The position numbers and the translations under genes are program-made. Below are positions 34,971 through 47,030 of a stretch of DNA of 64,000 nt, in pieces. This stretch comes from Coleophoma eucalyptorum. Taxonomy: Eukaryota > Ascomycota > Leotiomycetes > Helotiales > Dermateaceae. The notes under the pieces are model-generated. The model searched no databases. It was not told where the DNA came from and worked only from the letters and a program-made list of their open reading frames with translations. Each line of letters starts with the position of its first letter. Position 1 is the first letter of the stretch. The stretch spans positions 124,001-188,000 of the forward strand of contig JALRME010000014.1 in assembly GCA_026120035.1 (NCBI GenBank). Direction: 5' to 3'.

Positions 34971-37900
34971 ATGAAGACTGCCGACTCTCTTTCTGCTGAG
35001 GCCAAACCTGGAAGCAAGGAACCGCTACCCAGACCTCTACCTCAACTCCAAATCGATGGCAAAGAGCACATCTACTCTAGCGGCACTACTGCAACCAACT
35101 CCGTAGTCTCTTCATTTCAAGTTGAAGGCGGGGACGATTTGGAAGATTTGGCAAAGGTTGCGCATGTGCTTGACGTCGACTCCCTTTCACAGAAACTCAA
35201 CGTTGATATTCAGTATGGGCTTCGGACGGAGGATGCGGTCTATCGCCTTGAGAGGGATGGACCGAATCGCCTACGGGGGGCTGAGGGGACTTCAGTGTGG
35301 AGAATTCTCATGAGGCAAGTCTCAAATAGTTTGACACTTGTAAGAGAATCTAGACATTGATAGATATGATAAACGGCCTTGCTAACAGAGTGCCTTAAGG
35401 TCCTCGTCATTGCAATGGCCCTCTCATATGGCATAAATGACTACATAGAAGGTGCTGTTATTACAGCCGTCATTTTTCTCAACATCATAGTCGGGTTCTT
35501 CCAGGACTATCGTGCAGAAGAGACCATGCAGTCATTGAAAGCCCTCTCAGCACCAGTCTGCAAAGTCGTTCGCGACAATGGGCATGTTGAATCTCTAAAG
35601 GCGGAAGACCTTGTTGTTGGTGATGTTGTTCAGTTAGCAACGGGAGACATCATTCCAGCCGACCTTCGTCTCTTTTATGGTCTTAACCTAGAGACTAATG
35701 AAGCACTACTGACGGGGGAATCACTACCCATCGTCAAGACACCATTTGCGACTATGGATTCTAAGGACCTCTCACCTGGTGATCGTACTAATATGGCATT
35801 CTCGGCCTCAACTGTCACCAAAGGTAGAGGCACCGGCATCGTCATCGCTACTGGACCCAAGACCGAAGTAGGTCAGATCTCGGAACTACTCAATGGCGGA
35901 GCTGAAGTTACCAAGTCTTCCAACTTCTTCGTCCGGGCGTTCCAGAACCTAAAGCATGCAGTGAAAAATACTCTCGGACTAGTCGGTACACCGTTGCAAG
36001 TTAAGCTCAGCTGGTTTGCGCTTCTTCTGCTTTCCTTGGCTATATTGCTTGCTATCATTGTCTTCTCAGTCAACAAATTTGACGTTTCTGGCGAAGTTCT
36101 CCTCTATGGTGTTTGCGTGGCAGTAGCTATCATTCCCGAATCCTTGATCGCTGTGTTAACAATCACCATGTCTGTCGGCACCAAAGCCATGGCAAAACAG
36201 AATGTCGTTGTCAGAAAACTACAAGCGATTGAAGCTGTAGGTGGTGTCACAAATATCTGCAGTGATAAGACTGGTACGCTTACGCAGGGGAAAATGGTCG
36301 TTAGAACGGTTTGGATCCCAGGATTTGGCATGATCACCGTGAGTGATACAAGAGACATTCTTGACCCTACAACTGGCTCTGTGTCATTAAATGAGCAGAA
36401 CGTCGACCCGGGCACTGTGGAGAAGACTCCTTGCTTACTTGAATGTCTCAATGCTGTTAGCTTGTGCAACTTGGCTACAATCTACGAGCCCAAGTCGAAC
36501 ATATCATCTGAAAAGGAAACCTCGGGATGGACAGCAGTTGGTGATCCAACGGAGATTGCGTTGCAAGTTTTCGCCATGCGATTTGCTCACGGAAAGTCAA
36601 GTCTACTTCAACCTCACAACTTGAATCTTGTGGCCGAACACCCTTTCGACTCAAGTATTAAGCGCATGTCTGTGGCGTATGAAGATTTAACTCGCGGTAC
36701 AAAACAGGTATACACAAAGGGCGCACTGGAATCTTTGCTTCCAATATTGAATGATTCAGAAAACCAGAAAGCTGCAATCTACACCCAAGCTGAAACGATG
36801 GCTAAGGATGGCCTTCGAGTTCTTTGCATTGCCTCCAGGCTAGTTCCAGATGATGAAGTCGACAAACTCACTACTAGAAGCGTGGCTGAAAAGGATTTGA
36901 TCTTTCTAGGCCTGGTTGGTGTCTATGATCCACCTCGTCCTGGAGCTCTTGAATCAGTTAAGGAATGCCATCATGCAGGAATCACAGTGCATATGCTCAC
37001 AGGGGACCACATCTCAACTGCAACCGCAATTGCCAAAGAAGTTGGTATAATCCCTGCCTCTGTATCGGCTGCACCTGGAACTACCACTGTTATCACCGCC
37101 TCAGTCTTTGATGCCATGTCTGATGCGGAGGTGGATGCACTGCCTGAATTGCCTCTTGTCATTGCTCGCTGCAGTCCTACAACAAAAGTTAGTATGGTTA
37201 ATGCTTTACACAGGAGGAAGAAGTACGTTTCAATGACTGGTGATGGAGTCAATGATGCCCCTGCACTCAAAAGAGCTGATGTTGGCATCGCTATGGGATT
37301 AAACGGTTCCGATGTTGCTAAGGACTGTGCCGATATGGTCTTGACCGACGATGATTTCTCTAGCATTGTCCGCGCTATTGGTGAAGGAAGGAGACTATTT
37401 GATAATATTCAGAAGGTCGGAATTATGCTGATACTTTCTCGATACCATATGTACTGACAGTTTCATTAGTTTTTGCTTCATCTTCTGATTTCCAATATCT
37501 CACAAGTCGTGCTCCTCCTTGTCGGATTAGCATTTCGAGACACAGAAAATCACTCTGTATTTCCATTATCACCACTCGAGATCCTCTGGGTTAATATGAT
37601 CACGAGTTCCTTCTTGGCTCTTGGTCTCGGAATGGAAGCAGCATCACCGGATCTCATGTCCAGGCCACCGCATTCTCTGCGCATTGGCGTCTTTACCAAA
37701 GAGCTAATCATCGACAAGATGGTTTATGGATGTACAATGGGTATCTTATGTCTGGTTGCCTTTATCTCCGTTGTGTATGGAAAAGGCAACGGCAATCTAG
37801 GCAGGGACTGCAATGAAGGGTACAACGATACTTGCTACACCGTCTACCGTGCACGAGCGACCGTATTCTCGGTCCTCTCATGTCTTCTACTCGTCACGGC

Positions 37901-38246
37901 TTGGGAAGTCAAGCACTTCTCACGCTCCCTTTTTAACCTCTACCCATCCAAATACACCGGTCCATTCAATGTCTGGCCAGCGGTACGCGAAAATCGGTTC
38001 CTATTCTGGGCTGTTATCGGTGGACTTGTGACAACTTTCCCAGTAGTCTATATACCAGTCGTCAATCGTGTCGTCTTCAAGCATCTTGGTATTGGCTGGG
38101 AGTGGGGTGTGGTAATCGGCTGTGTTGTTGCCTATCTAAGTGTTTTGGAGGCGTGGAAGGCTGGAAAAAGACGGTTCGGCCTTGGTAGTGATGCAAACAT
38201 TGTTCTTCGGAAAGAAGCAATCATTCGGGAGGGAGAGGTAGTTTGA
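34971..38246 (+). CDS. ENA1: ENA-type P-type ATPase, sodium/potassium efflux pump (P-type IID)
   Basis: Plasma-membrane pump expelling Na+ (and K+/Li+) for salt and alkaline-pH tolerance. Exons 34971-35339, 35400-37415 and 37470-38246; 1053 aa. A cation-ATPase N-terminal domain (GLRTEDAVYRLERDGPNRL) comes first, then the first membrane pair spanning intron 1 (SNSLTL|VLVIAMALSYGINDYIEG). The actuator has LLTGESLPIVKT, the phosphorylation loop CSDKTGTLTQGKMV (Asp at about residue 412), and the hinge MTGDGVNDAPALKRADVGIAMG. The last six membrane segments follow, including EILWVNMITSSF and an ENA-like C-terminus. Intron 2 (37416-37469) has a weak GTCGGA donor, but joining QK|FLLHLLISNIS is what the family requires. 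DYRAEETMQSLKALSAP supports the fungal IID subclass over SERCA or PMR1. Confidence 0.93.
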
Positions 38247-39152
38247 GATTAACCGTGGATATTGTGGCAGACTCTGGTCTGAAAATTTGGTTGGTTGGAG
38301 AGATTAATATTATATGTCCTTGGCTCGTGCGAAGGTCCTACTCTACCTCAATGTCGCTCATTAAGGACCTGCTTACTATTTGGAAAGAAAGCAGGTTGGT
38401 TGGGTCTAGTTTGTTTATTCTTCCCCAGCACGAACATTTTCGTTCTATTTCCTCGACATATGTTTTTCTTATCTGTCACTCTTTGCTCCTACTTTCGTGG
38501 CTTTTCGAACTCGCTTTCAATGTAACAGCAGGCAAACTCAGACTATCTTTAAACCCTCTCAGTTCAATACACTACAACAGAATGTTCGTCCTATGCGCAC
38601 CGCAAAGGTCACCGACTAGTACAAATTTATAGGAAATTTATACTGAATGGCGCACCGTGAAGCTTAATACAGAGACCTTAAAGGTGTATGATGATTTTGA
38701 AGTGTATGTTGTAGTCGTCATGCGAACTAAAATATTGAAGGTTTGAATACACCCCCTAAACTAAGGTGTAATGGGCATTTATCGATTAATTTTATGTAAA
38801 AAATTATTACTAACATCAGCTCCTCCTGGTATCATCAGCTAAGTAGAAACATGCTTCATCAGTCCCATTTCCTCCAAAGTCATTAGACATATACTATGGG
38901 TACAGCGTCACCTCATGACGCCCCTAGTTCCACGTTCCCATTATTCACATCAGAACTAGGATCGTATCGTGTTATATCTACAAATAAAGAAATTGAAGAC
39001 AAAGGGTTATCCGCTTGAATAGTTCATTAAAAAAACAAAATCAAAACAAATCTATGAGCCTTGAGGAATTAGCAACTCCATCGTGCAAGATCATAGATGG
39101 CGTTTTCTTACCATGTGCCCGTTCCGGCAATCTGATAGAGACGGCCGAGGGA
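38247..39152. other. convergent intergenic region, ENA1 / mucin-like gene
   Basis: 906 bp between 3' ends of convergent genes, AT-rich around 38690-38840. No gene seen. Confidence 0.6.
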
Positions 39153-42100
39153 TTAGAGTTTCCGAGGGCGTATGCAGGCCAACGTGCCAACTATTGGTAT
39201 TGTTACTTGGGAGTATCCAGGGGCGCATACACTGTAGGAGAGAATTAGCTTTTTGTGAAGAACTTTGTGGTCTTTAGGGTATGGTAGGTTATTACCAAGT
39301 GTTGGTGGATGGATCCACGATCTGATTTGCGATGGTGCAGATGACTTGTAAAGTACAAGTCAATGCAACATTGACATTGGTGGTAGCAATAAATCCCGTT
39401 GTGCATTGGCAGGCATTGGCTGTTACGTTAAGGACCTGGCCTAGTGCAGTACAGGCTACGGTGTTGACACAATTGAGCACGCCTCCAATGAGCGTACCGG
39501 TATGACCTAAAATCCAATTAGTGATGATACTATCATTTGGTATTCAGGGACTTGCCTTGAGAGCATATACTATAGTGAAACATGATTAGCAAGATATTCT
39601 AAAATGGAAGGAGGTGCATACCAAGTATTAGTTGCTACATCCAGTATCTGATTTTCCAAATTGCACACCGCGGTCAAAACACAGACCAATACCTGTCCAA
39701 CGAAAGTGCTTGTATATCCGGTGATACAATCACAGCTGTTAGTTGTAGGGTTGAAAACTTGGTTGACAGAGCAGACAATATCTGGAACACATGAGAGTAC
39801 ATTGCTCACGATACTACTCGTAGTGTCTTGCAAATAGTCAGCCATCATAACGGACAAGCGGATATAGAGCCTTCATACTTGTAATGCATTGGCACTCATT
39901 CGTCAGAAGGTTCGCCGTCTGGTACAGGCCACTACAAACTACTTGGGGCAAGCAGGTCAACAAACCTCCGGAAATAGAAGTAAAGGTACCTAAGTCATGG
40001 ATCAGCAGAGAAAATTTCGATCTCATCTGATAAGGCATACCGGCCACGCATTCACATAAACCTGTAGCGGTGTTAAGCACTTGATTGGTCGCAGTACATG
40101 TTGCATCTAGAGTACAGACAAGAGCACCGTTCAAGATCGACGCTATAGAGTTTGCGACGCATTCGCTATGCGGGTTTAGCATTCCTGGGATGTTGAGAAA
40201 AGCTGAGTTTGCTTACCAAGAATTGGTGATCAAATTCAGAGCAGAGTTGGGTGCTGTGCAGGTAAGATCTGTGCATGCCAATACACTATCCAAGGTAAGT
40301 TGTGGAGTGCCTGTTAATGAAATCAGCTAGAACTAAATTTCGTTAAAGAGCTATTATTACCCGCTGCACAGATACAATTGCCAGTCTGAGGATCAAGGAT
40401 TGATCCGATGACATTGCAAACTATATCGGATGTGCAAAATAAGCCACCATTGATTTCTGCACCGCTATAGCCTGTGACACACTCGCTATGACTTGATATT
40501 AGTTTATGTAATTTATGACGGGTGGATCAATGGCTTTACCAAGCGTTTCTCGTGGGGTCGAAAATCGAATTTACGTCTGTACAGACAATGTTATTCGCAC
40601 AATTAAGAACTCCAGCAACTACTGCTCCATTTGTCCCTAGGAATAATTAGACGATTGATTTCTATTGAGATAGAAGATACTTGCCATCCGCACAAATACA
40701 GATTTGTGAAACTGGATCGAAAAGCTGATTCTGGAAGTCGCAAACATCGGCAAGAAGGCAGACAACAATTCCGCCTACAGTCGTCGCGACGCTGTTGGCT
40801 GAGCATTGACTTTAGAAAATCAGTAATGGAAATCTTATTCTCCGATGGATAGAGCCTACCAAGTTCCCAAAATTGGGTTAAACACAAAATTATCTCCAAT
40901 GCATGTTTGGCCCAGAGAACAGATAAGAGTTCCGCTCAAAATGGAGGCAGTAGCACTTCCTATACATTGACTTTTAATGGAATCAGCTATAAGACTCTGG
41001 ACATCCCACTGGTGAATGCTTACCAAGCTTGCAGGTTAGTATTAAGCAGTGTGTTGGCTGAAGTACAAATTGTTGTAGCAGAACAATCAAGCACTCCACC
41101 CACAAAGGTGCCAGTAATACCTGAGTATGGTAAGCTTGCGAATCTGAATTATTGTGGAGTCTTTTACCATTGGTGCAGCGGCAGCCGCCAATCCCTACGT
41201 CAAAGATTTGATTCGTAAGTAGACAAGTTTGTTGAACACATGTCACGGTTCCAGGAACAGTAGCAATATCTGTAAACCCTGGACCACAAGCTCTGCAGTT
41301 GGAGGCGTAGGTTAGTAGCCTGGATAACAGAGTAGATTTATGATAGAGGACTTACGTGGTCGTTGGGCTTAATGTGGTACTGGTTACAGTTGTACCACTT
41401 GGAAATAAAGTGGTTGATTGGCTTGTAGAAGCAGTGGTCGGCAAGCTGGTAATTGTAGTGACGATGACGGAACTGCTACGCTGCGACGTGCTACTAGATG
41501 AGCTTATACTAGGACCCGCTGTCTGGGTCGTTGAAGTAGTGCCCTGATCCGTAAATGTTGAGCTACTGCTGCTGGAAGACTCGCTGGTAGTTGGAGATGT
41601 CGCAGAAGTTGTCCCAGAGCTTTGATCACTTGATGTACTGCTTCCAGAAGAGCTGATAGGGCTTGCGGTCTGGCTAGTTAAGCTCTCAGATGTAGTTGAA
41701 TCTGTCGGAGATAGAGAACTGAGACTGCTGGTATCTATAGAACCTGTCGGGGTAGTCGATGAATCAGTAGCAGTAGTAGTAGCCACAGCACTTGTCTCGC
41801 TCGTAGTACTTTCTGTGGTCACTGTACCACTGGTATCTGTAGGACCTGCTGAAGTAGTCACAGGGCTTGTCTCGCTCGTAGTACTTTCTGTGGTCACTGT
41901 TCCACCGGTATCTGTAGGACCTGCTGAAGTAGTCACAGGGCTTGTCTCGCTTGTAGAAATTTCTGTGGTCACTGTACCACTGGTATCTGTAGGACTTTCC
42001 GAGGTAGTCGATGAATCAGTAGCAGCAGTAGTAGTCACAGCACTTGTCGCGCTCGTAGTACTTTCTGTGGTGGTCACTGTACCACTGGTATCTGTAGGAC

Positions 42101-44116
42101 TTTCCGAGGTAGTCGATGAATCAGTAGCAGTAGTAGTGGTCACAGCACTTGTCTCGCTCGTAGAACCTGTCGGGGTAGTCGATGAATCAGTAGCAGCAGT
42201 AGTAGTCAAATCACTTGTCGCGCCCGTAGAAATTTCTGTGGTCACTGTAACACTGGTATCTGTAGGACTTTCTGAGGTAGTCGATGAATCAGTAGCAGTA
42301 GTAGTCACAGCACTTGTCTCGCTCGTAGCATTTTCTGTGGTCACTGTACCACTGGTATCTGTAGGACTTTCCGAGGTAGTCGATGAATCAGTAGCAGCAG
42401 TAGTAGTCAAATCATTTGTCGCGCCCGTAGAAATTTCTGTGGTCACTGTACCACTGGTATCTGTAGGACTTTCCGAGGTAGTCGATGAATCAGTAGCAGC
42501 AGTAGTAGTCAAATCACTTGTCGCGCCCGTAGAAATTTCTGTGGTCACTGTACCACTGGTATCTGTAGGACTTTCTGAGGTAGTCGATGAATCAGTAGCA
42601 GTAGTAGTCACAGCACTTGTCTCGCTCGTAGCATTTTCTGTGGTCACTGTACCGCTGGAATCAGTGGACGATGCAAGCGTGGCTCCATCAGAAGTGCTAT
42701 CCGTGACACTCGAGCTTACTGTAGATGAAGCTTGGGAATCCGAAGTTGCCGTGGCTGTTGATGGTACAGAAGTGGAATCTGTCGCAGGCGTTGGCGATGT
42801 ATTACCATTGCCATCAGATGACCCGGAAGATGAAGAAGATATTTGAGAAGCGGTGTCGATCGAGGATGACGTAGTTGTAGATGTGATTTCATCTGATGCA
42901 GTTGTCTCAATGGTAGATGATCCCGAACTCAACCCAGAAGTTGGGCCCACGATTCCGGAATCTGTAGAGCTCGAAGCCAATCCAGAATCATTTGAAGTCG
43001 AACTTGTAGTTGACTGCTCGCCAGATGTCAATGTAGCGGCAGCAGTAGAATCCTGGGTACCCGTTGAAGATGGAGCTGTGCCGGTATTTGATATTCCACT
43101 AGAGTCAGTACTTGAAAGGCTGAATATTCTAGTGTCATCAGAAAGGGGTGAAATGGGAATCGAGGTACCAGTCTCAGAGGGAGAAGAAAACGATGTCGAG
43201 GTTTTGGTTGAGTTTCCAGGTGTAGTTTCTATGGCGGAAGATGTTGAGCTTACAGTTGTAGAAACTAGATCCTGGCAAGCACCTTGCAGCCTTGGTAATA
43301 GGTCCTTTGGTATACAATCAACAGGTAATTTTCCGTTAAAGGTGACGTAGAGATGAATATCTATCAGGCAAAAAACGGCAGCCCCATTGAAGAATGCTGG
43401 ATTGTTCCAAAAGAGCTTTCCGTCAGCGATACCAAAAGTGGTGTTGAGTGACTGAGTGGTAGGCGTAACCATAAATGGCACTACAGATTCAGGACTGTCG
43501 GTAGAGATATATTCTATCCCATCAAAGATCTGACCACGATATAATGTGAGTTCTTCTGCAACGGAACAACTAGTGACAAGCCCGCCTGGTCCTACAAAAA
43601 GTTCAGATGTTTGGCTATTGAACTTCTGCCCTATCGCTGTGCCATTTGCCGTATTATTTGCCACGGGTACAACCTGAAGCAGAAAGGACCGTGGAACATT
43701 TCCATCGGATGGTGCTGTGGTAGTCACTGTGCTATCCAAAAATCAGTCGTAATCCAGAAAATCCCATTAACTGATCCTGGAAATGGAAGATGGCAAAATC
43801 AGAATTTAGGAGCATACGCTATAGAAGCAAAAGTTGACATCACAGTCGAAGTGGATGTCACTAAAACGTTCGTTACAAGTTGAGTTGGTGCATTGTTGAT
43901 ATTGATAGTTATGCCGCCATTGATATTCAGTATCGTGTTTGCTGATATCAAGGTGTTGATGTAAACTGGGTAAGCAACCACATGCTGCTCAATATTGATT
44001 TGAACAATATCTGCACCGACAGGGCAGGTTAGGAGGTCTTGACTCTGTATCAGAAGACTTGACGACGCGTATCCGACAAGGATCGCCAAAGAAAGGATGG
44101 CTTTTCTGAACAACAT
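39153..44116 (-). CDS. large secreted mucin-like protein with tandem Cys-module C-terminus
   Basis: I do not recognise a named family. About 15 exons. Exon 1 (44116-43818) encodes a signal peptide (AILSLAILVGYASSS) and an Asn/Ile-rich stretch. Exon 2 (43731-41356, 2.4 kb) encodes a short globular part, then ~600 residues almost entirely Ser/Thr with repeats such as DSSTTSESPTDTSGTVTTE. From 41.32 kb to 39.15 kb follow about 13 tandem modules of 30-40 residues with the pattern C-x-C-x2-G-x(8-14)-C-x4,5-C-x3-N-x(3)-x(6-8)-C. Most are in their own small exons. Introns fall either in the Gly codon (phase 1, G|GT..) or inside the last Cys codon (phase 2, TG|C/T). The final exon ends CVCAPGY...IRPRKL with TAA 39155-39153. 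No GPI tail or membrane segment. A wall-associated adhesin or mucin role is inference. Confidence 0.8.
39507..39555 (-). other. probable GC-AG intron (2 of 2) in the mucin-like gene
   Basis: Same G|GCAAGT donor after ICSQ, TTTTAG acceptor before HTGTLIGGVLNC, phase 1, 49 nt. Confidence 0.65.
39556..39569 (-). other. 14-nt micro-exon in the Cys-module region
   Basis: Sequence between a CACTATAG acceptor and a GCAAGT donor encodes (C)ICSQ(G), exactly the C-x-C-x2-G segment of a module. Without it the neighbouring exons would lose the module's first Cys pair and fall out of phase. Confidence 0.6.
40637..40684 (-). other. probable GC-AG intron (1 of 2) in the mucin-like gene
   Basis: Between CICADG and TNGAVVAGVLNC. 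The donor is G|GCAAGT where sibling introns have G|GTAAGT-like donors, and the acceptor is TTCCTAG. Phase 1, 48 nt. Confidence 0.65.
41700..42700 (-). repeat. coding minisatellite in the mucin-like gene, unit about 95-110 nt
   Basis: Repeated unit of roughly 32-37 codons encoding TDSSTTSESPTDTSGTVTTE plus a variable tail (ISTGATSDLTT, NATSETSAVTT, STTSETSPVTT). Eight to ten copies, several nearly identical over more than 90 nt (for example 42240-42345, 42345-42465 and 42465-42640). The high identity implies recent unequal exchange. It is also an expected site of assembly collapse. Confidence 0.85.
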
Positions 44117-45347
44117 AGTTGTTGATTAATTCCTCTGATTGACGTGGGCAAGGACTGCCACGCAAGCAAAAACCAGGGGAAACAGAAAAGAATCAGAGAG
44201 GGAAAAAGAGAGAGAGAGAGAGGTGGATTGCATGAACAAACTAGAATTCAGAATATAGGTGGAATTCAACCTTATGGCTTGCAGCAAGGGGCATTACATA
44301 ACTTACATTGGCATATCGTCACGCCGAGATTGAGGGCAGCCGAACAACTGGGCATGAGATAGCCTTAGTAAAGGATCTACCAGTTTTGGAACCAAAATCT
44401 TAATCCCATGTTCGCGGAAACCTCAACCTAGATTTCTCTCCTGGCCAGGGCGTTATAATAGCCCAAGCAAGAATTGTTGACGGAAGATTCAATTAAATGC
44501 TTGCAAACACAGAGTCCAGAAAGCTCGTCTGGTAGCTTAAGTACCAAATGAGACTATCTCCAGAGCCCGGGCGAGTGCCTGTAATACCGACTACCCAAAT
44601 AGAGTTTCTTGATGAGCCGACTAGCGATGGACTTGAGCACACTATCGCCAGAGTTCTGCCAAACAGGCAGCGTGTTCAAAGGATCCTACAAGAAGAGTTT
44701 TCTGGTAATCTTGCAACACGCGACTCAACAAAAATGAAATATCCATACATAGCAAGTCAATCGATTCGCGCATGGGAAATGAATGCAAGAAATTCAGCCA
44801 GACCACTTAGACCGAAGATATGCAGGCTGGTATCTCCAATTTAACCTTAACTTTCATATTAAGCCACAGCTATGCAACCAGACCGCAAGAGGCTCGTAAG
44901 GCTCAGGTACTCTACAAAGTCGAGGGCGAGTTTCGCTTCACAGAACAACTAAACCCGACTGATGGCTTCGACAGCACCACCACAGCGGATGTATTTCCAG
45001 AACAGTCTTAACCACTACACATCGTATCTCATACTGAGAGGCACTTATGAGAGATGGAATTTTGCCACTACATCCAATTCAATCCAGAAATCAAAGGTAA
45101 GATATGTAAAAATCCAAATGGAGTTGAGAATTAAATGATGCATTCTTCGATCCGTGGCCGAGCTGTCGTGGTAAGAATAGAACTCTAGCATGAAGAGCAG
45201 GCTGAGCTAAGATAATTAACTGCCGCTTTCATGCCGCTTTGTAACAGACGTTCAATGGAATATTCGGCGTCGGAAAATGAGTGAGCTGTTCTACTCTGAA
45301 GTCTCCGCATCGAAGCAAGGAGGGCTCTCACCAAATCGCGCCATAGG
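44117..45347. other. intergenic region upstream of the mucin-like gene
   Basis: 1.2 kb holding the promoter of the mucin-like gene and the 3' end of the regulator gene. A GA dinucleotide tract is at about 44206-44221. ORFs of 98 codons or fewer are unsupported. Confidence 0.55.
44206..44221 (+). repeat. GA microsatellite
   Basis: Uninterrupted GA dinucleotides, about eight copies, within a longer purine-rich run some 100 bp upstream of the mucin-like gene's ATG. Confidence 0.75.
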
Positions 45348-47030
45348 CTAATATAACGAGAAATCTTGCAAGGCCTCAGAATAATCTGGATTTAACAAAG
45401 CGTCCCAATTAATATCGATCTCTCTTTCTGGAGGTATAGTAGCGCCATCCGCGATTTCCAAGTAAGCAAGCTCTTGCCTCTTCTTAGCCATGGAATCCCG
45501 CAACAGAACTTTGGCAGTGTCTAAAGCTTCTATGGCCAGATGAGTGCCGAGTATCTCCACGATGGTCTTAAATTTCTCCAACACCCAAGACACTTTGGCA
45601 AGACTGTCGCTGGTATCAATTGCTAGAAGGACACAGAAGAATTGAAATGTCGTATTGAGAATGTTCCACCAAGGTATACCTTTTTCAGCAAATTCGTATG
45701 CCGCCTCGACGGCTTCCTCTCCGATACGTAAGATGCAGGAGACTATTTCCCTGTCAATGCCCTGTTCCAAAAGTCTCAATCGGCGATAGAAGCAGAAGCA
45801 AACGTCAGCCCTGGAGAGAGACATGAATCGGTTCTCATTGAGATTTGGCCGGATTGATTTTATTGCTTTTTGAAGATCGTCTCTCGCGATAAAATCATTT
45901 GGAGGATTGTCGCGGGGTATGAGCTGAGCCAGTGTAACATGGTAGGCTGATGAATCACCCTCAATCGTCACCATGGGTCTGCAGCTGATGCTTCCAAAAC
46001 TCCTTTTGGATCTGCCGTACTCGTATGCCATGATACTATTTAGTGCCCAAGCAACCCAGAATGTTCTTCGCGCTCGCTCTTTTCCTTCATCATCTTGGTC
46101 AATCAGTTGTGGTGAGTGATCTGTGGTCAGTATTATCGACTGAGCTTCATGATGTAAGCCAGTTGCTTCAGCTAAGTGTAAAGATACACAGGACGTAAGC
46201 CAGGCGACGTGAGGGCGTGTCGTGCCTCTCAGGTACAGAGTCCTCAGGATCCATGCATTTATTTGGTCTATTGAGGGACTTCGAGTGACAGCTGGGTCTT
46301 CCAGTACTCCTTTGACATATTTTACAATGTCAGACTCTTTCGGATGGCCAGCTCGAAAAGAAAAAAAAGATCCCAAAGCGACTACACCACCAATCACGGC
46401 TCCGAGAACGAGGTCTTGCGTTGGTCCTTTCCAAAACTTGTTGCACTGTTGCAAAAACAGGAATTTGTCTAAAACTCCAAAAACCGGATGAACAATCATG
46501 AAAAAGACCTCCGAAAATCGTTGAAACTCATCATACGTGACCAGGTCCAAAAATCTGACATGCGTCGCAGGCGCTTCCTCGGGTCGGACACCGCAATTCC
46601 AGGCAAAAGAGTGCAATGGAGGTGGTGCTTTTGAATGCAAGTCCAAGCCAAGGGAGCGAGGAAAAGCGATCGCTGAATTTTGGCTCACGTATCTAGATTT
46701 GAAGGGATCTAAAATCCCTCGTTCCATGATGGGTTCGGTGCCGTTGTCGTCATAGTCGTCGTTCGATTCATGGTCATGCTTTATCCTCTTGCTAGCTGGC
46801 TGGTACCTACCTGGACTGGAGTGGGAACCGCTAGACTTTGAGATTTTATCGTCGCTATATTTGCACTCGTAGCCATAAGTTGTGCACATGGTGCACGGGT
46901 ACTGGACATCGCACTTCCGCTTGCGCTGACGGCAGGGAAGACATGCTTTCCTGGCGCGCTGGCGCATATTTGGCCGAGCTGAAGACTCAGCTCGTATTGG
47001 TGTTTCGACGTTGGATAAGTGAGGGTTCAT
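45348..47030 (-). CDS. Zn2Cys6 fungal-specific transcription factor
   Basis: Nuclear DNA-binding regulator. The binuclear zinc cluster is near the N-terminus: KACLPCRQRKRKCDVQYPC followed by TMC and YECKY, i.e. C-x2-C-x6-C-x5-C-x2-C-x6-C. A basic, Ser-rich linker follows (KSSGSHSSPGRYQPASKRIK). The middle homology region has RTLYLRGTTRPHVAWLTSCV, then SLHLAEATGLHHEA and ERARRTFWVAWALN, typical of Fungal_trans. The C-terminus NWDALLNPDYSEALQDF resembles the acidic WD-LL tails of this class. 560 aa from ATG 47030. The frame is open upstream with an earlier ATG at 47153 that would add 41 residues, but residues before MNPHL look unlike the family. Next to an MFS pump and an MDR reductase, it may control them (inference). 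Confidence 0.88.
   Translation of the reverse strand: MNPHLSNVETPIRAESSARPNMRQRARKACLPCRQRKRKCDVQYPCTMCTTYGYECKYSDDKISKSSGSHSSPGRYQPASKRIKHDHESNDDYDDNGTEPIMERGILDPFKSRYVSQNSAIAFPRSLGLDLHSKAPPPLHSFAWNCGVRPEEAPATHVRFLDLVTYDEFQRFSEVFFMIVHPVFGVLDKFLFLQQCNKFWKGPTQDLVLGAVIGGVVALGSFFSFRAGHPKESDIVKYVKGVLEDPAVTRSPSIDQINAWILRTLYLRGTTRPHVAWLTSCVSLHLAEATGLHHEAQSIILTTDHSPQLIDQDDEGKERARRTFWVAWALNSIMAYEYGRSKRSFGSISCRPMVTIEGDSSAYHVTLAQLIPRDNPPNDFIARDDLQKAIKSIRPNLNENRFMSLSRADVCFCFYRRLRLLEQGIDREIVSCILRIGEEAVEAAYEFAEKGIPWWNILNTTFQFFCVLLAIDTSDSLAKVSWVLEKFKTIVEILGTHLAIEALDTAKVLLRDSMAKKRQELAYLEIADGATIPPEREIDINWDALLNPDYSEALQDFSLY

Noticed and set aside
41815..43350. Val/Ser/Glu-rich open frames (343 and 165 codons) on the plus strand
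   Set aside because: They are mirror images of the Ser/Thr repeat of the mucin-like gene. Repetitive composition alone keeps them open.
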